From Tetrastigma voinierianum (lineage: Eukaryota; Streptophyta; Magnoliopsida; Vitales; Vitaceae): 64,000 nucleotides of DNA. Of the stretch, positions 11,708 to 24,361 are shown in pieces. Position numbers and translations under genes: made by a program. The notes beneath the pieces are model-generated. The model searched no databases, was not told the DNA's origin, and was given only the letters and a program-made list of their open reading frames with translations. Position 1 is the first letter of the stretch, and every line of letters starts with the position of its first letter. The stretch lies in NCBI GenBank assembly GCA_016808115.1, contig JAEQBH010006869.1, forward strand, positions 82,991 to 146,990. The letters run 5' to 3'.

Positions 11708-12866
11708 TGTGGACCCGCATTTTCACGCATGTCCCCACCTGATGGCGAGACTCGCTTGTTGCTGGAAAACCATTTAAAAACGGCTTGGAGTCACCACTTC
11801 TCATTTTGTGTTTTTATTTTTAGCGTAAAACAAAATAAAAAAATAAAACTTTAAATACGACCCGATGTTAAAAGACAAGATTCTGGAAAACAAAGTCTAG
11901 GTTCAAGGTCGTTACCTATCGAAAGGTACAGAGGATTTTAGCACCCTTTAAGCCTCGTATAAAACGATCTCTACTAAACAAAGTTTTGCAAAATACGACT
12001 TTGACTGTTCTGATCAAGATACAAAAACAAGTGATAACAATATAATAACACACTGCGTGATATTAACGAACAGACTTAATAAATAAATATATTTTAATGT
12101 CGAATTGTATGAGTAAAATGCGTAATTCCTAAAGGATATATCCAAACCGCTACTAATTAGAGACAATGTTAGTAATAACAAATATGAAATATTCACATTT
12201 AATTAAATCGTTACAAATTGGTGTCACTATTTCCGTTAAAACGATACATGAGATGTCAGGTCCCACCCAAGCCCATTTATATGTTACACAAATTAACCTT
12301 ACTGGGCAATATCTCATTTTATAGGAACTATAGAATTAATCACGTGTTTCAATTTTTTGAAACTCGATTTGAAATCGAAATTTTGAAGTTAGTAGTTTGA
12401 AATATTTAAACAAGGTAATCTAAATAATTCAGTTTCAAAGAATTTTGAATTGAGATTTTGAAATTAGAAGCTTGAATTTTATAAATTTGAGATTTGAGAT
12501 TTAGAAATTTGAAATTAGAAATTGGGATATTCGAATTTTGAAATTTGTGACACTTTGAATTTTGAAATTGGGAAATTGTAAATTTGAAATTGAAAACTAA
12601 AAAAATGAGGCAATTGAATTTTAAAATTGAAAACTTCAAGAAGAATGAGAGAAAATAAAATAAAATAAAATAAAATAAAAATAAAAATAAAATAAAATAA
12701 AATAATAATAACAAATAAAATAAAATAAATAATAACTAAATAAAATAAAATAAAAATACATGAGGAAATTAATTTTAGAAATTAGATTACTTGAATTTTG
12801 AGAAATTAAAAAATATTATTTTGAAATTAAAAACATAAAAATGAAATCGAATTAAAAAATGAAAAT
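11708..12866 (-). repeat. Truncated 5' LTR of the Tat/Ogre-like element (copy B)
   Basis: It follows copy A from the LTR's 3' end (TGTGGACCCGCATTTTCACG on the plus strand) through the AATTTTGAAATTTGTGACACTTTG region and the (AAATA)n tract. It stops at about 12,866, having kept only about 1.16 kb of 3.1 kb. At the break the sequence passes straight into the polypurine tract of an oppositely oriented copy. Confidence 0.8.
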
Positions 12867-12883
12867 TTAAGAGGGGTCATATT
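12867..12883 (+). other. Polypurine tract preceding LTR copy C
   Basis: AAGAGGGGTCATATT lies immediately before TGTAAACCCC, the same arrangement as the tract at 6,238-6,256 but on the plus strand. It shows that LTR copy C was once downstream of an internal region that is now lost. Confidence 0.65.
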
Positions 12884-13004
12884 TGTAAACCCCAAAAAGC
12901 AGTTTTTTTTTTTGCTATGGTAAAAATTTAAATGTTTTGTATACTCGTTATGATGGAGTATGGTTCTCGGTCTAGAGAAGAGAATATTTGTTTGACGAAA
13001 TCAT

Positions 13005-13041
<37 letters not shown>

Positions 13042-16000
13042 TTAATTTTGGTGGAGATTGTTAAGATAAAATTGAAATAAAAAGAGTTTAAAAGTGGGGA
13101 CATAGAGTCCCCACACACCCACATTGAGTTTATCTGATTTCTCCACTTTCCCATGTTTTAAGCCTTAAAACATAGGAAGTGGAGAAGGTTTGAAGGGTGC
13201 CCTTCGATAAGTAAGGGATGATTCTTGATAGATAAGTGGGAGGAAAAAGAGAAAAAGAAAGGAGGGGGAGGAAGAAAAAAAAAAAAAAAAGAGAGAAAAG
13301 AAGGAAAAGAAGGAAGGAAGAAGAGAGGTTTATGAGAGAGATCCATTTAATCTCACGTCATCGACCATCAAATACTTGTACCGATCAGACTTCAAATTTC
13401 CGATATAAACATTCTATTCAACACCGTAAACCACTTAAACGGTTCCTCGACGGAAATTTCAATTGTTGGATTGTGAGTTCGGGTTATTTTGGAGATTTTG
13501 AAATCGGGTTTTTAGCATTGTCAAGTTCATGTAAGAGTCGCTTTCGCATTGTTTAACCGTTAGATCCTTCTATATTTTAGATATGTTTGAAATATATAGA
13601 TCTAGGTCATGAACGGCGATTATATTTTATTCCATTCAAAGTTATATACTAACCAATAAAGCTGTTGATTTTGTTTCAATTTCAACGATTTAGCAGAAGA
13701 TTGATCATTGTTTTTAACCGTCGATCGTTCTATATTTTGATATATTTGAAATAATACATGATATAATTACTTTAACGGTGCAGATTATATTTTGTAGATT
13801 CCATTTGAAAGTTGTACTAGTTAAATCTAATAATATGATTAAGCTTAATTCCTCAACGATTTTAGCGTAAGATTTTGACCATTGTTTCTAACCGTCAGAT
13901 CGTTTCTGAATTTTGGGTATGCTTAGATAAGGATAGATATAGATTATGAACGGTGGAGATTGATTGAAGTCCTGAATAGCCATATTTCAGTATAGAAACA
14001 GTAGCTATATTTTTGGGTTTTAAGGTAGAAAATCGAAGTTTTTCTTCACTGGCCCGTGATTTACTCGAGGTCCATCCCGCTCGCCTATGGTGTGATCTAT
14101 CTGAACTTTGAGGACAATTTCAATTCATACCATTATGAATAGTGGAGATTAGACGGATTTCAAACAAGAGTGTTTTTTAGTCCGGGGAACGCTTATTCAA
14201 CTAGAGTTTTATTTTGTTTTAAGAAAAATTCTGTTACATTTAACATATGATCGATGACATTCTATTTAGAAATTTGTGTAGTTAATGCTACTTAAGCCTA
14301 ATAGGATCAATACCGGGAGCAAGATAAATTACCTTAGGTCCAACCCCTTAGGTCCAACCCATTTACTTTAGGTTCAAATCTATTAATCAAAGTTTCAACA
14401 TATTTAGGCCCATCAACTTGTGCTCAAACCCATTGACCTGGGCTCATCAAATTACCATTAAATTAGCCAACCTCATACCTGGGCCTACCAATTTGACCTA
14501 AGCTCACTACATACAGTCAAAACCCATCAAATTAGGTTCAACCCATTAACTTAGGTCTGTCCCATATTTAGAGACTCATTCAATTAGATCGAATTAGGCC
14601 CATCCATTTAGGCCAAATACATTAGTTTATGCCCAACCCACTTAGGCACATCCTATACTTAGAGGCACATCCTATACTTTAGAGCATTTCATCCTAATTA
14701 GCCCAATTTATTAACTTCTGCACTTCATATATTTCTGCAAGCCTCAACATAATAGTGCTCAACATATTTAGTTCTCAAGTTCTTTAAATTAGTCACATTC
14801 CATTTTTAATTTATTCATAATTTATCATTTTCTAAAAAAAAAAAAAAAACCAAAGTTTTCAAAAATCAATTTCAAATTTTCATTTTTTTCCTAATTTTCT
14901 GCTAATTTCATTTTTTTATGTTTTAATCTCAAATAATATTTTTTTTTTAATTTCTCAAAATTCAAATAATATAATTTCTGTGTCAATTTTCTCATGTATT
15001 TTTATTTTATTTTATTTATTTATTATTATTATTTTATTTTATTATTTTATTTATTTATTATTATTTATTTTATTTTATTTGTTATTATTATTTTATTTTA
15101 TTTTATTTTATTTTTATTTTTATTTTTATTTTATTTTATTTATTTTCTTATTCTTCTTCAAGTTTTCAATTTTAAAATTCACTACCTCATTTTGCAATTT
15201 CTCATTTTTTTAATTTTCAATTTTAAATTTACAATTTCCTACTCTCAAATTCAAAGTGTCGCAAATTTCAAAATTCAAATATCCCAATTTCTAATTTTCA
15301 AATTTCTAAATCTCAAATTCAAATTTATAAATTCAAGCTCCACTCAAAATCTCAACTAAATTCTTAAGCTCAAATTCATTTCGCACTTTATTTCCAAATA
15401 TTTCAAACTACTAACTTCAAAATTTCAATTTCAAATCAATTTTCAAAAATTCCAAACACGTGATTAATTCTATAGTTCCTATAAAATGGGATCTTGTGGA
15501 GTTAATTTATGTGACATATAAATGGGCTTGGGTGGGGCCTAACATCTCATGTGTATCATTTTAACAAATAATTCGACCTCTAACTGTGAACCAATTTCCA
15601 ATTAAATGTATATTCATATTTGTTATTACACTAACATTGTCTCTAATTAGTAACGCTTGATATATCACCCAGTACACATTTTTCATCTAATTTCATTATT
15701 CATATATTTATTTATTCGCTCATTCATTTCGAAGTTACCTAGCTGCTAGTTATTATATTGTTATCACTTGTTTTCAGATTCATCGATCGATTAGTCAAAA
15801 GTCGTATTTTTCGTAAACTTGTTTAGTAGATATCATTTTTATACGGGCTTAAAGGGGTGTTACGGCTCACTACTGTACCTTCCCGATAGGTAACCCGACC
15901 CGAATCCCAGACTTTGCTTTCCCGCACTGTTTTTCTTATCATTACGTTATTTGGCTACTTTTTCTTTCTTATTTTGTTTTTCCCCTTTAAAATAAAACAC

Positions 16001-16099
16001 AAATAAGTGGCGACTCCAAACTGTTTTTTTTTAAATGGTTTTTCAACAACAAAAAGCGAGTCTCGCTTATCTGGGACGCACGCGAAAAATACGTCCATA
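12884..16099 (+). repeat. Inverted LTR of the Tat/Ogre-like family (copy C)
   Basis: It runs from TGTAAACCCCAAAAAGCAG to about GCGAAAAATACGTCCATA and is copy A in the opposite orientation, about 3.2 kb, with the same AT-rich tract (near 15,000-15,140) and T/A runs. It has a polypurine tract on its left and a primer-site-like sequence plus 5' UTR on its right. It therefore looks like the shared LTR of two tandem elements rather than an ordinary terminal one. A purine-rich stretch near 13,225-13,330 mirrors the pyrimidine tract of copy A. Confidence 0.8.
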
Positions 16100-16487
16100 A
16101 AATGGCTTAATCTAATCGGGATTGTGAGGGTCAAGCTCAAATACAAATGGGGGAAAATGTGGCTTTTGATTAGCTGATTGATAGATACCTATTTTTGTGT
16201 TTTTTTTTTTTTGTATTCTTGATTATTAGTGGCACATTTTAGAGTTTTAATTTACTGATTGTACCTTTCACATGCTTGGTTATTGTACCATTAATATTGG
16301 TTGGTTGACATCCTTGGTTGATTCTTCTGTTAATCTAGTTATGTCACTTGTTGCTCATGGTTCGTTATATATTCATCTCTTGGCCCATCTTATATTTCTC
16401 GCTTAGATTGCGGTGTAGATATGGATGATATACTTGTGTTCTTTGCATGATCGAATTGTTGCATGACTACCATCCATTTGATCGCAT
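16100..16487 (+). mobile_element. 5' UTR fragment following LTR copy C
   Basis: AATGGCTTAATCTAATCGGGATTGTGAGG followed by AAATGGGGGAAAATGTGG matches the primer site and leader at 11,340-11,707, in inverted orientation. Only about 390 bp survive before the next LTR begins at 16,488. No coding sequence remains. Confidence 0.7.
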
Positions 16488-19400
16488 TGTGGACCCGCAT
16501 TTTCACGTATGCCCCACTCGATGGCGACTCGCTTTTTCGTCATTAAAACCATTTAAAAACTGCCTGAGTCGCTACTTATTTGTGTTTTATTTAAATGGGA
16601 AAACAAAATAAAAAAATAAAAAAACCCTAAATACGACTTCGACAGACCCAAATTCCAATTTCGAAAAATGCAGAAATTGTAATTTCGTTAAAATCTTAAA
16701 TTTATTCTAGATCTCGGATGAAGAAACGTGGATTTCACCTATTGGAATCGTCTCACGAAATCTAGTTACCACGTAAAACTCCTCAGAAAATTTGAGATAG
16801 TCAGTTGGCACGTTTTTCGAGACATCGCTGCTTCAAAAGGCAAAGACATGTGATGTGACGAAAGTCACTTATAACATGTACACATGTTATACATGTTGCA
16901 TGAGTAGTGAAATGATGGAAATGGACGACCGAGATAGTGCCAAGTGTCAAAACTGGGAAAAGAAGGGACATAATTGGCAATTTGGAATTTGATTAAATGG
17001 CACTAAAAGACAAAAGTGAACAGTGTCGTCTCCTACTTAAGTCAAAAGACAAGAAAAAAACGGAACAAAAACAGGGGGGACTTACAGTGAGCCATTTTTT
17101 GAGTTTTTTTTAGAGAGAGATTAAGGCCTGCTACAGAATTTCGTGTCAAACCCAGTCGAAATTAACAGACTGAAGAAAGGCGCTCTGCGCGTGTGAGGAA
17201 CCTACGTTAGTAGACATAGATTTCTTGGAGTTTGACAAACTCCATGAGGTAAGGGTTCCTCGCGGGGATTTTTATTAACTATTTAAGTGCTGTTAATGTT
17301 TAGGATTGGAATGAGGCGGGTGAGTGGTTTGATCGATCTCAAATGCGCGGGGGCCAGAATTGTTATAATTTTTAAACCCAAATGGTGCGACCTGTGACGT
17401 CGACTGAATTGGGTTGTTAATTGTGCATTTATGTGGGTAATGCATGCTTTGATGTGTATGAGGCGAGGAAATAGCGTGAAATTGGGTTCCAGTGATGAGC
17501 AGATGATTGATGAACTCTTGAGAATAGTAACAGAGGTTTTCATTATTCACAGAGAATAGTGTTCACAAAATAAATTTTGTGAAATAATGTGTTGATTTGA
17601 GTAATTCAAATCGAATTGCTCGTGTTTGATCATTGGCAAGCGTGGTATTTGATGTAGTGATGGTGAAATTAAAGTAGCGTATTTATTAATCGGATTTAAA
17701 TTATGTGAATATGCATGATTATATATTTGCATGTTTATAAAAATTTTATGGAATTAGCGTAAATGCATTTCGTATCTTATTTGGCTTGGCCTGGGACGAT
17801 AGGAGTGAGTGCATGAGGTAATTCTTGAGAAGAAGAATGGTTTCGGAGGGTTGTCTAAAATAATGAATATATCGGAGGGTAGTGAGAATAAATATCGATA
17901 TTCGGGTGGCCAGTTGATATACATCTGGTTGATCCATACATAATATCAATCGTGGGAGGCGACCAGAGGTGATATATACATGCAGGGTTGATCACTTGAC
18001 AAATAAGCACATGTAATTACCATCCCGAGGCAGGCGAAGTGTGGGGGAGTCGGTGAGGCTGGGGTATGAGTTGATAAGTTAGAGCATTCCAGTAAGGATC
18101 GTAAAATTTCGCTTTGAATATTGTGTTCTGCTGGCGATACATGTCTGGCACCCAGGTGGAGGAAATGCTTGCAGGTGGTCTTCTTGGCAGTCTTCACTTT
18201 ATCAGAGAGATATTTAAAGTCTGAAGGGCGTGTTGAGAGAGCATTTCATCGTAAATGAGTTTGAGAAGAAAGGCGGGTGTGGCTTTGGGTTCATTTAGAT
18301 GTATAAATGTGTTAGAATTACAAATTTTTAATATATGTGTTGTATAAGAGTAAATCATTGCTTCTTGGACTATTGTATATAGTTGGGAATTATTAGGATG
18401 AGGAGTATTGGTTTGTGGGCACAAATGGTCGTTTTACTCATGGATTGTTATATTGATTGTTGAGGCAGTTATCTGGGTTATGTATTGGGTAGAGCTCCGA
18501 AATGCAAATGAGAGTGCAGATTTTCGTGAAGAGATGTCGGGTCACCCAGAAGCGTGACGGCGTTCCGATGTGACGGGTAGTCAACGGACCACGGAGATTT
18601 GGGCGTCCGCAGTGATAAGAAAATACAATGCAGGAAAACAAGGAGTGGTTCGGAGGTCGGGTTCTGTCGGGGAAAGTCTGATAATGAGCGAAAGTAACCT
18701 TTTTAAGCGTATAAAAGCGATCTCTACTAAGCAAGTTTAGGGAAAATACGACTTTTTATTAATCGTTCGAGTGAATCTAGAAAAGCAATGTCGAAATATA
18801 ATAACTTGTGGCCCAGGCATATAGAAATGAATAGATGAATAGTAAATATGAATAGCGAAATTAGATGAGAAAAATGTGTACTGGGTGATATATCAAACGC
18901 TGCTGGTAAGTGATGTTGGTGTAATACTTGAAGTATGAAATATTCATTTAATTGGAAATTTGTTACATATTAAGAGGTCAAATTATTTGTTAAAAGGATA
19001 CGTGAGATGTCGGCTCGCGGCAGATTTATGTCGCGCGAGTGGCTCACTTGAATCGTTTATGGGAATATAGAGTGTCGTGTGTTTTGGTGCAGCGATTTGA
19101 AATTGAAATTTTGAAGTTAGTAGTTTGAAATATTGGAAATTAAAATTACGAAATGAATTTGAAGGCTTTTAAGAATTTTGAATTGAGATTTTGAAAGTGG
19201 GCTTGTTTTGTAAATTGAGATTGAATTTAGAAATTGGGATAATTTTGAAATTTGTGACAGCTGAATTTTGAAATTGGGAAATTGTAAATTTAAATTGAAA
19301 AAGCTAAGTAGTGAAAAAATAAAGGGCAATTGAATTTTAAAATTGAAAAACTTAAAGAAGAATTAAAGAAAATAAAATAAAATAAATGAAAATAAAAGAA

Positions 19401-21551
19401 AAGAAAAAAGAAAAGAAAAGAAAATAGAATAAAAATAAAATAACAAATAAAATAAAATAAATAATAATAAATAATAAAATAAAAATAAAAATACATGAGA
19501 ATGGCTTTAGAAATTAGATTATTTGAATTTTGAGAAATTAAAAAAAAATATTATTTTTGAAATTAAAAACATAAAAAAAAATGAAATTGAAAGATTAGGA
19601 AAAAATGAATTAAATTGATTTTTTGAAGACTTTGGTTTTTTTTTTTTTTTGAGAAAAATGATAAGTATGAATAAATTAAAGTGGAATAATGACCGGCCTA
19701 AAGAACTTGGAGCTACAAATATGTTGAGCTATTATGTTGGGCTTTTTAAATATGGGATCCCCAAGTTAATAAATTGGACTAGTGGATGACTCAAGTATAG
19801 GATGTGCTAAATGGGTTGGGCATGTCGTATGTATTGGGCCTAAATGGATGGTATAGTCGTCTAGTGGATAGTCTACAAATATGGGATGGGCGCTGGTTAA
19901 TGGGTTTATTTTGTTTGATGGGTTGGATGTAGTGAGATTGGGTCAAATTTTGTGGGCTTCTAGGTATGAGGTTGAGCCTAATTTAATGGGCCTAATTTGA
20001 TGAAGGGCATATTGTGGGTTTGAAACACAAGTTGATGGGCTGATATGTTGAGAACTTTGATTAATAGGTTTTGAAACACAAAAAGTAAATGGGTTGGACC
20101 TGGGGTTGGACCTAAGGTAGTTTTATGCTTATCGAGTATTGATCTATTAGGCTTAAGTAACTTAACTACACAAAATTTCTAAATAGGGTATATAAATCGT
20201 CGTATGTTAAATGAAAAGCAAATTTTCTTAAAACAAGCTAAAAAAATCTCTGGATTCGAATAAGCGTTCTCGGACCAAAAACACTATTGTTTTGAAATCA
20301 AATCCTAATCTCCAACGTTCCATAATAAAGATTTATGAATTAAACTCTCCTCAATTTCGAGATAGATCGCACCTGAGAGCGACGGGATCGTACCTCTTAT
20401 GAAATCTGGACAATGAAGAGAAAAACTTCGATTTTCTATCTTAAAACCCGGAAATATAGCTATTGTTTCTATACTAAAATATGACTATTCGGAACTCAAA
20501 ATCCAATCTTCACCGTTCATAATTTAGATCTATTTCTTATCATAAACATACCCAAAATTCAGAACGATCTGACGGTTAAAAACAATGATCAAAATCTTAC
20601 ACTAAAAATCGTTGAAATTGAGAGCAAAATCAACAGCGTAGTTTAACTAGTATAAATTTCAAATGGAATCTAAAAATATAATCTACACCATTCATGACCT
20701 AGATCTATGTATTATTTCAAACATATCCAAAATATAGAACAATCGACCGGTTAAAAGCTCAATGATCAAAAATCTTACACTAAATCGTTCGAGTGAAACA
20801 AAATCAACAACTATTGGTTCTAACTAGTATAACTTTCAAATGGAATCCCAAAAATATAATCTGTACTTGGATTAAGCATTTAGATCTATATATTATTTCA
20901 AACATATCAAAATATAGAAGGATCTAACGGTTAAACAATGAAAGCAATTCTTTGCAACCCCGAGCTGCCCCGTCTTACTTAGATTTCAAAATCTCCAAAA
21001 AAACTTACGGTAACGAAAATCCAACGTTGAAATTTCCATCGGAGAGTGAATTCGATGGTTTATGGTGTTGAATAAACGTATATCAAAATTTGAGATCGTC
21101 GACCAGGTTTGATGGTCAGATCGACGTAATTCTTGGATACTATCACCACTTCTCTTCTTCCTTCCTTCTTTTCTTTCTTTTTTTTTACTTCTTTTCTCCT
21201 CTTTCTTTTTCTCTTTTTCCTCTCTTTTCTATCAAGAATCATCCCTTACTTATCGAAGGGCACCTCCCCTACCTTCTCCACTTCCTGTGTTTTAGAGCTT
21301 TAAAAGCGTGGGAAAGTGGAAAATGGTGTGTGGGAGAATACATGTCACCACTTTTTGACTATTTTTTTTTATTTCAATTTTATCTTAACGATCTATAAGC
21401 GAAATTAAAATAGTAATAATAATAATAAAAATAAAAGATTTAGGTGGCTCAAATATTCTCTTCTCTAGGCCAGAGAACCATACTCCACCCATGCAATTAT
21501 CTGAGAACATTTAGAATTTTACCATAGCCGAAAAAGCGCTTTTGGGTCTCA
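16488..21551 (-). repeat. LTR of the Tat/Ogre-like family (copy D), interrupted
   Basis: The LTR starts on the plus strand with TGTGGACCCGCATTTTCACG and resumes after an insertion at about 18,695 with AAAAGCGATCTCTACTAAGCAAG. It continues collinear with copy A to GCGCTTTTGGGTCTCA at 21,551. Outside the insertion it is about 3.0 kb. No polypurine tract follows on the right, so either the internal region is lost or the copy is a solo LTR. I found no clear target duplication. Confidence 0.78.
16643..18695 (+). mobile_element. LTR-like insertion inside copy D
   Basis: About 2.05 kb interrupts copy D between AAATACGACTTCGA and TTTTTAAGCGTATAAAAGCG. Part of it (TCTAGATCTCGGATGA, CGAAATCTAGT, CACGTAAAA) resembles the solo-LTR-like element at 165-2,862 (about 415-490), so it is probably a related LTR. 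No coding domain is visible; the minus-strand short ORFs at 17,283-18,734 show no family resemblance. Its ends and target duplication are not clear. Confidence 0.5.
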
Positions 21552-22040
21552 CGGTCGCTCATTAAAATTTCAGATGTCTTGGCGTGAATCGTTAATACGT
21601 CTTCGTGTCATCGGATGCCTGACGAATGTCGAAGCGGGTGGAACTGCGAGGATCTCCTCTCTCGAATCGATCGGGAATATAACTGTCCTTATCTTTGAAA
21701 ACTACGTATGTGTGCTTGAAGCCTTCCTCACCAGTACACAACGTCTTCGGTCCACGATGGGCGATATCTACGCATCTGTTCTTGGGACTCAAATCCGCCT
21801 TCTTTCCGGTAGGGATAGCGTGGTTACCAAACTCTATAACACTCCACGAGCGATCATTTATCTTTGTGCTTTGCAAAGCGCATTACACGGTCTCGGCGTC
21901 TGGCTAACTGGGAAGCTTCTGTTATCGATGCTACGTGACTTTCATTGGCCAGCGTCGGTAGCCCCATATTTAATAATACCCAGAGATGTCTGAGTAAAGT
22001 CATAATCCGCCAGAATCTTTACGACCGTTTGTATTCTTGT
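21552..22040. other. Unidentified GC-richer segment with ORFs on both strands
   Basis: Composition changes sharply here to near half GC, against about one third around it. A 139-codon plus-strand ORF (21,574-21,993) and a 94-codon minus-strand ORF (21,592-21,876) overlap. I recognise neither. The segment begins right at the end of LTR copy D, at an AATTTCAG that could pass for a splice acceptor. It could be a gene or transposon fragment captured between repeats. Nothing supports a function. Confidence 0.35.
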
Positions 22041-22224
22041 ATACGGTATGTAAAAATATCTTGAGAACATGGTCTAAAAATCTTCCGGTGTATTAAATAA
22101 ATGGTAGCATCAAATCTTTTGAGCAAGGGACGATATTTCTTGAATTTCGTGATCCGTCTTTGAAATATCGAGTCGATTGAGTCGATTCGATTGAACTGTA
22201 TCCATATTCTCAGCTTCTAAGTAT
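22041..22224. other. Intergenic spacer, nothing recognised
   Basis: Moderately AT-rich sequence with a short imperfect repeat of GAGTCGATT near 22,172. No gene or element end is visible. Confidence 0.4.
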
Positions 22225-22920
22225 AGCGATCGATGTAAAATAAATTATAACTACGATTTTCGATATTAATAATATTTGTTTATTAATTGACACACAAATA
22301 CGGTTTTCCCATTTACAGTTACGGGAAATAAGTACTGCACCACATCCCTCGCGTTATGTGGTGGCCATCCTTTTCTATTTTCCATGCACATCACATCATG
22401 TTTCAAATCTCAACTTTTTCTACTTTTCAATACAAAACCACAGCATTATTCCCTATTGACATTAATAATGGAAGCCGACCTGCACATGCCATTATGCCAA
22501 GGCTCCACACAACAATAATAATGCTAAAGATAGGATGAACTTCTTATACCTGCACGTCCTTTTCTATTAATTAATTTATTTTTTCTCTATTTTTTTTCAT
22601 TTACATTTTCTTTCAACAATATATCAAATATAGTCTTTTGTTTTTTTGTTTTCTTGAGCAAGTTTGATAACATTAAGATAGGATAGGATGTTTATATATT
22701 ATTTAATTATAGTTGGAAAAATGTTTTTAAATGATTAGTGTTAAAATTTTCTAGAAAAAAATTTATATTTATGATACACCTCATTTTTGTTTTATTATTT
22801 AAAATTGGGGTTATGTTTGTTTATCCGAAAGAAATAAGAAAAAAATACTAATTCTTTTTAGAATTTGTTGTTTAATGAAATTAAATTTGGGTTTTTTTTT
22901 TTTTGTGTGTTTGGTAGGCC
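22225..22920 (+). repeat. Copy 1 of the AT-rich 1.6-kb repeat unit (partial)
   Basis: It shares, in the same order, GATGTAAAATAAATT, TTTTCCCATTTACAGT, CCTTTTCTATTTTCCATGC, CACATCATGTTTCAAAT, ATTAATAATGGAAGC, ACATTTTCTTTCAACAATAT and GATACACCTCATTTTTG with the copies at 29.1, 38.2 and 46.0 kb. There is no coding sequence. It crosses the boundary between one unit and the next, as the 38.2/46.0 kb copy does. Confidence 0.75.
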
Positions 22921-23742
22921 TTAAAGTCCAATGAGTGGCTTATTAGTGACCTTAATAGGAAAGTCCACTAATTTTCATGCACCCCTATTTGACCTACCTA
23001 CCATATCATATCCTAAATGATTCTTCTTTCAAAAATTAGTGTTTTGTATTCCCCAAAAAAAGAAAAGCATGTTAAATTCATATTTTTTTAAGAGAATAAT
23101 TTTTTAAAATATATAAGACACCATTTTGATGTTTTTTATTCTCTAAATTTTACATTTTTATATTTTTTAAAATTAAAAAAAATGAGGACAAATGTGTTTG
23201 CCTGCTCTCATTTTTAAATAATAAAAAACAGTTTTCAACGTATAAATAAACTTAGGGCAAAAGTTTTTCAGGAGTATTTTATTAATAAAATAGCAAATTG
23301 ATTGATTCTCATAGGACAGAATCTGGCGATCTCCCTCCTTCACTAATGCATTGCACAGAAATCATATCGGGCAGATGAAATTAATGCACAACTTGTAATA
23401 AATAAAAATATAAAAAATATAAAATTAATGCAAGGCATCACAGTGCATCCACGTGACAATTACCATTATTAAAAATAATAGTACTTTTTAGCAATTTTAA
23501 AATTTATATTCAGTTAATACCTCTTCTAAGACATATATTTATTCAAACATCTTCACATTTGAAATGTGAAATAAAGTTATAGAAAATGACAACTGTGAAG
23601 TGAGATTAAAGTTACATATCATAATTGTAACTTTATATTTGATAAAATCGTTTTAAATTGTTAATTGCAGAATTTTAATTCAAAAGGAAACACAGTTATC
23701 ATATAAAATATAAAGATGATAGATTAGAACTACAAGAAATTT
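22921..23742. other. AT-rich intergenic DNA, nothing recognised
   Basis: Very AT-rich sequence with many short A and T runs and no ORF of interest. No element termini or duplicated blocks stand out apart from the direct repeat that begins at its right edge. Confidence 0.5.
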
Positions 23743-23966
23743 GGAAAGGGGCTAAAAACAATTATTTGTTTTTAACAGGGCGATTTGATTAAAGGAACTT
23801 TTTTTAAAAAATTTTTAATATTTTAGTAGGAATTTTGTCTTTATTTTCGATAAAATATACTTATAATTTTTTTATAAAAATAACAATTTTTTTTTCAAAT
23901 TCATATATAAATGTGAGTTAACATCAGATTTGATTTTGTTTTCATATAAATAAAAAATATTATTAA
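23743..23966 (+). repeat. Left direct repeat flanking the first viral fragment
   Basis: About 224 bp from GGAAAGGGGCTAAAAACAAT to TTTTCATATAAATAAAAAAT. It is repeated in the same orientation at 26,904-27,122 with a few substitutions and small indels. The two copies bracket the caulimovirid fragment and an unidentified 0.7 kb segment. Confidence 0.85.
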
Positions 23967-23984
23967 GCGAAAATACCTTTTCAA

Positions 23985-24361
23985 ACTATAAACCTCTAAA
24001 ATTAGGAGGAAACAAAATGATGAATTAATAAGAATATTAACTCAAAGTTAAGTTCAATGGAAAGCAAGATCCTTCTTTATAAAGATCAGAATTAAATTTT
24101 AAGTGTGGATCGAGAAGCAGGAACCTGTTTGAAGCATATTAAATTTTCATTTGACAAAGAAGAAGACCAAATTAATAGGTTAAAAACCTGGCATCAAAAA
24201 TCAAAAAACTTTTATCAAAGACCAACGCCTCCAGATTTGCAATTTGAAGAAAGACAAACAAAACAAAATAGCTACACTAATGATGCAATCTATTCTTGGA
24301 ATATAGATGGATTATCAGAACATGAAATCTTGGTTGTCCTCCGTCAAATGCAAATGGTGCA
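23985..24361 (+). pseudogene. Endogenous caulimovirid fragment 1: N-terminal part of the coat protein ORF
   Basis: It matches 35,590-35,985 of the larger viral copy, including the words LKTWHQKSKNFYQRPTPPDLQFEE, split here as FYQRPTPPDL, and YSWNIDGLSEHEILVVL. This region precedes the conserved core of caulimovirid coat proteins, the capsid subunits of plant pararetroviruses. The readable ORF is 24,105-24,374. The start is lost: the fragment begins abruptly 20 bp after the left direct repeat. Homology to copy 2 breaks at about 24,361, where foreign sequence enters. Confidence 0.82.

Noticed and set aside
12406..12714. 102-codon Phe/Leu-rich minus-strand ORF, with similar plus-strand ORFs at 14,980-15,359
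   Set aside because: They arise from the (TTTTA)n-type tract and poly-T runs in the LTRs; the residues are those any such tract would give, and the frames differ between LTR copies.
13236..13556. 106-codon Lys/Arg-rich ORF
   Set aside because: It reads through the purine-rich tract of LTR copy C. The homologous tracts in copies A and D do not keep the frame.
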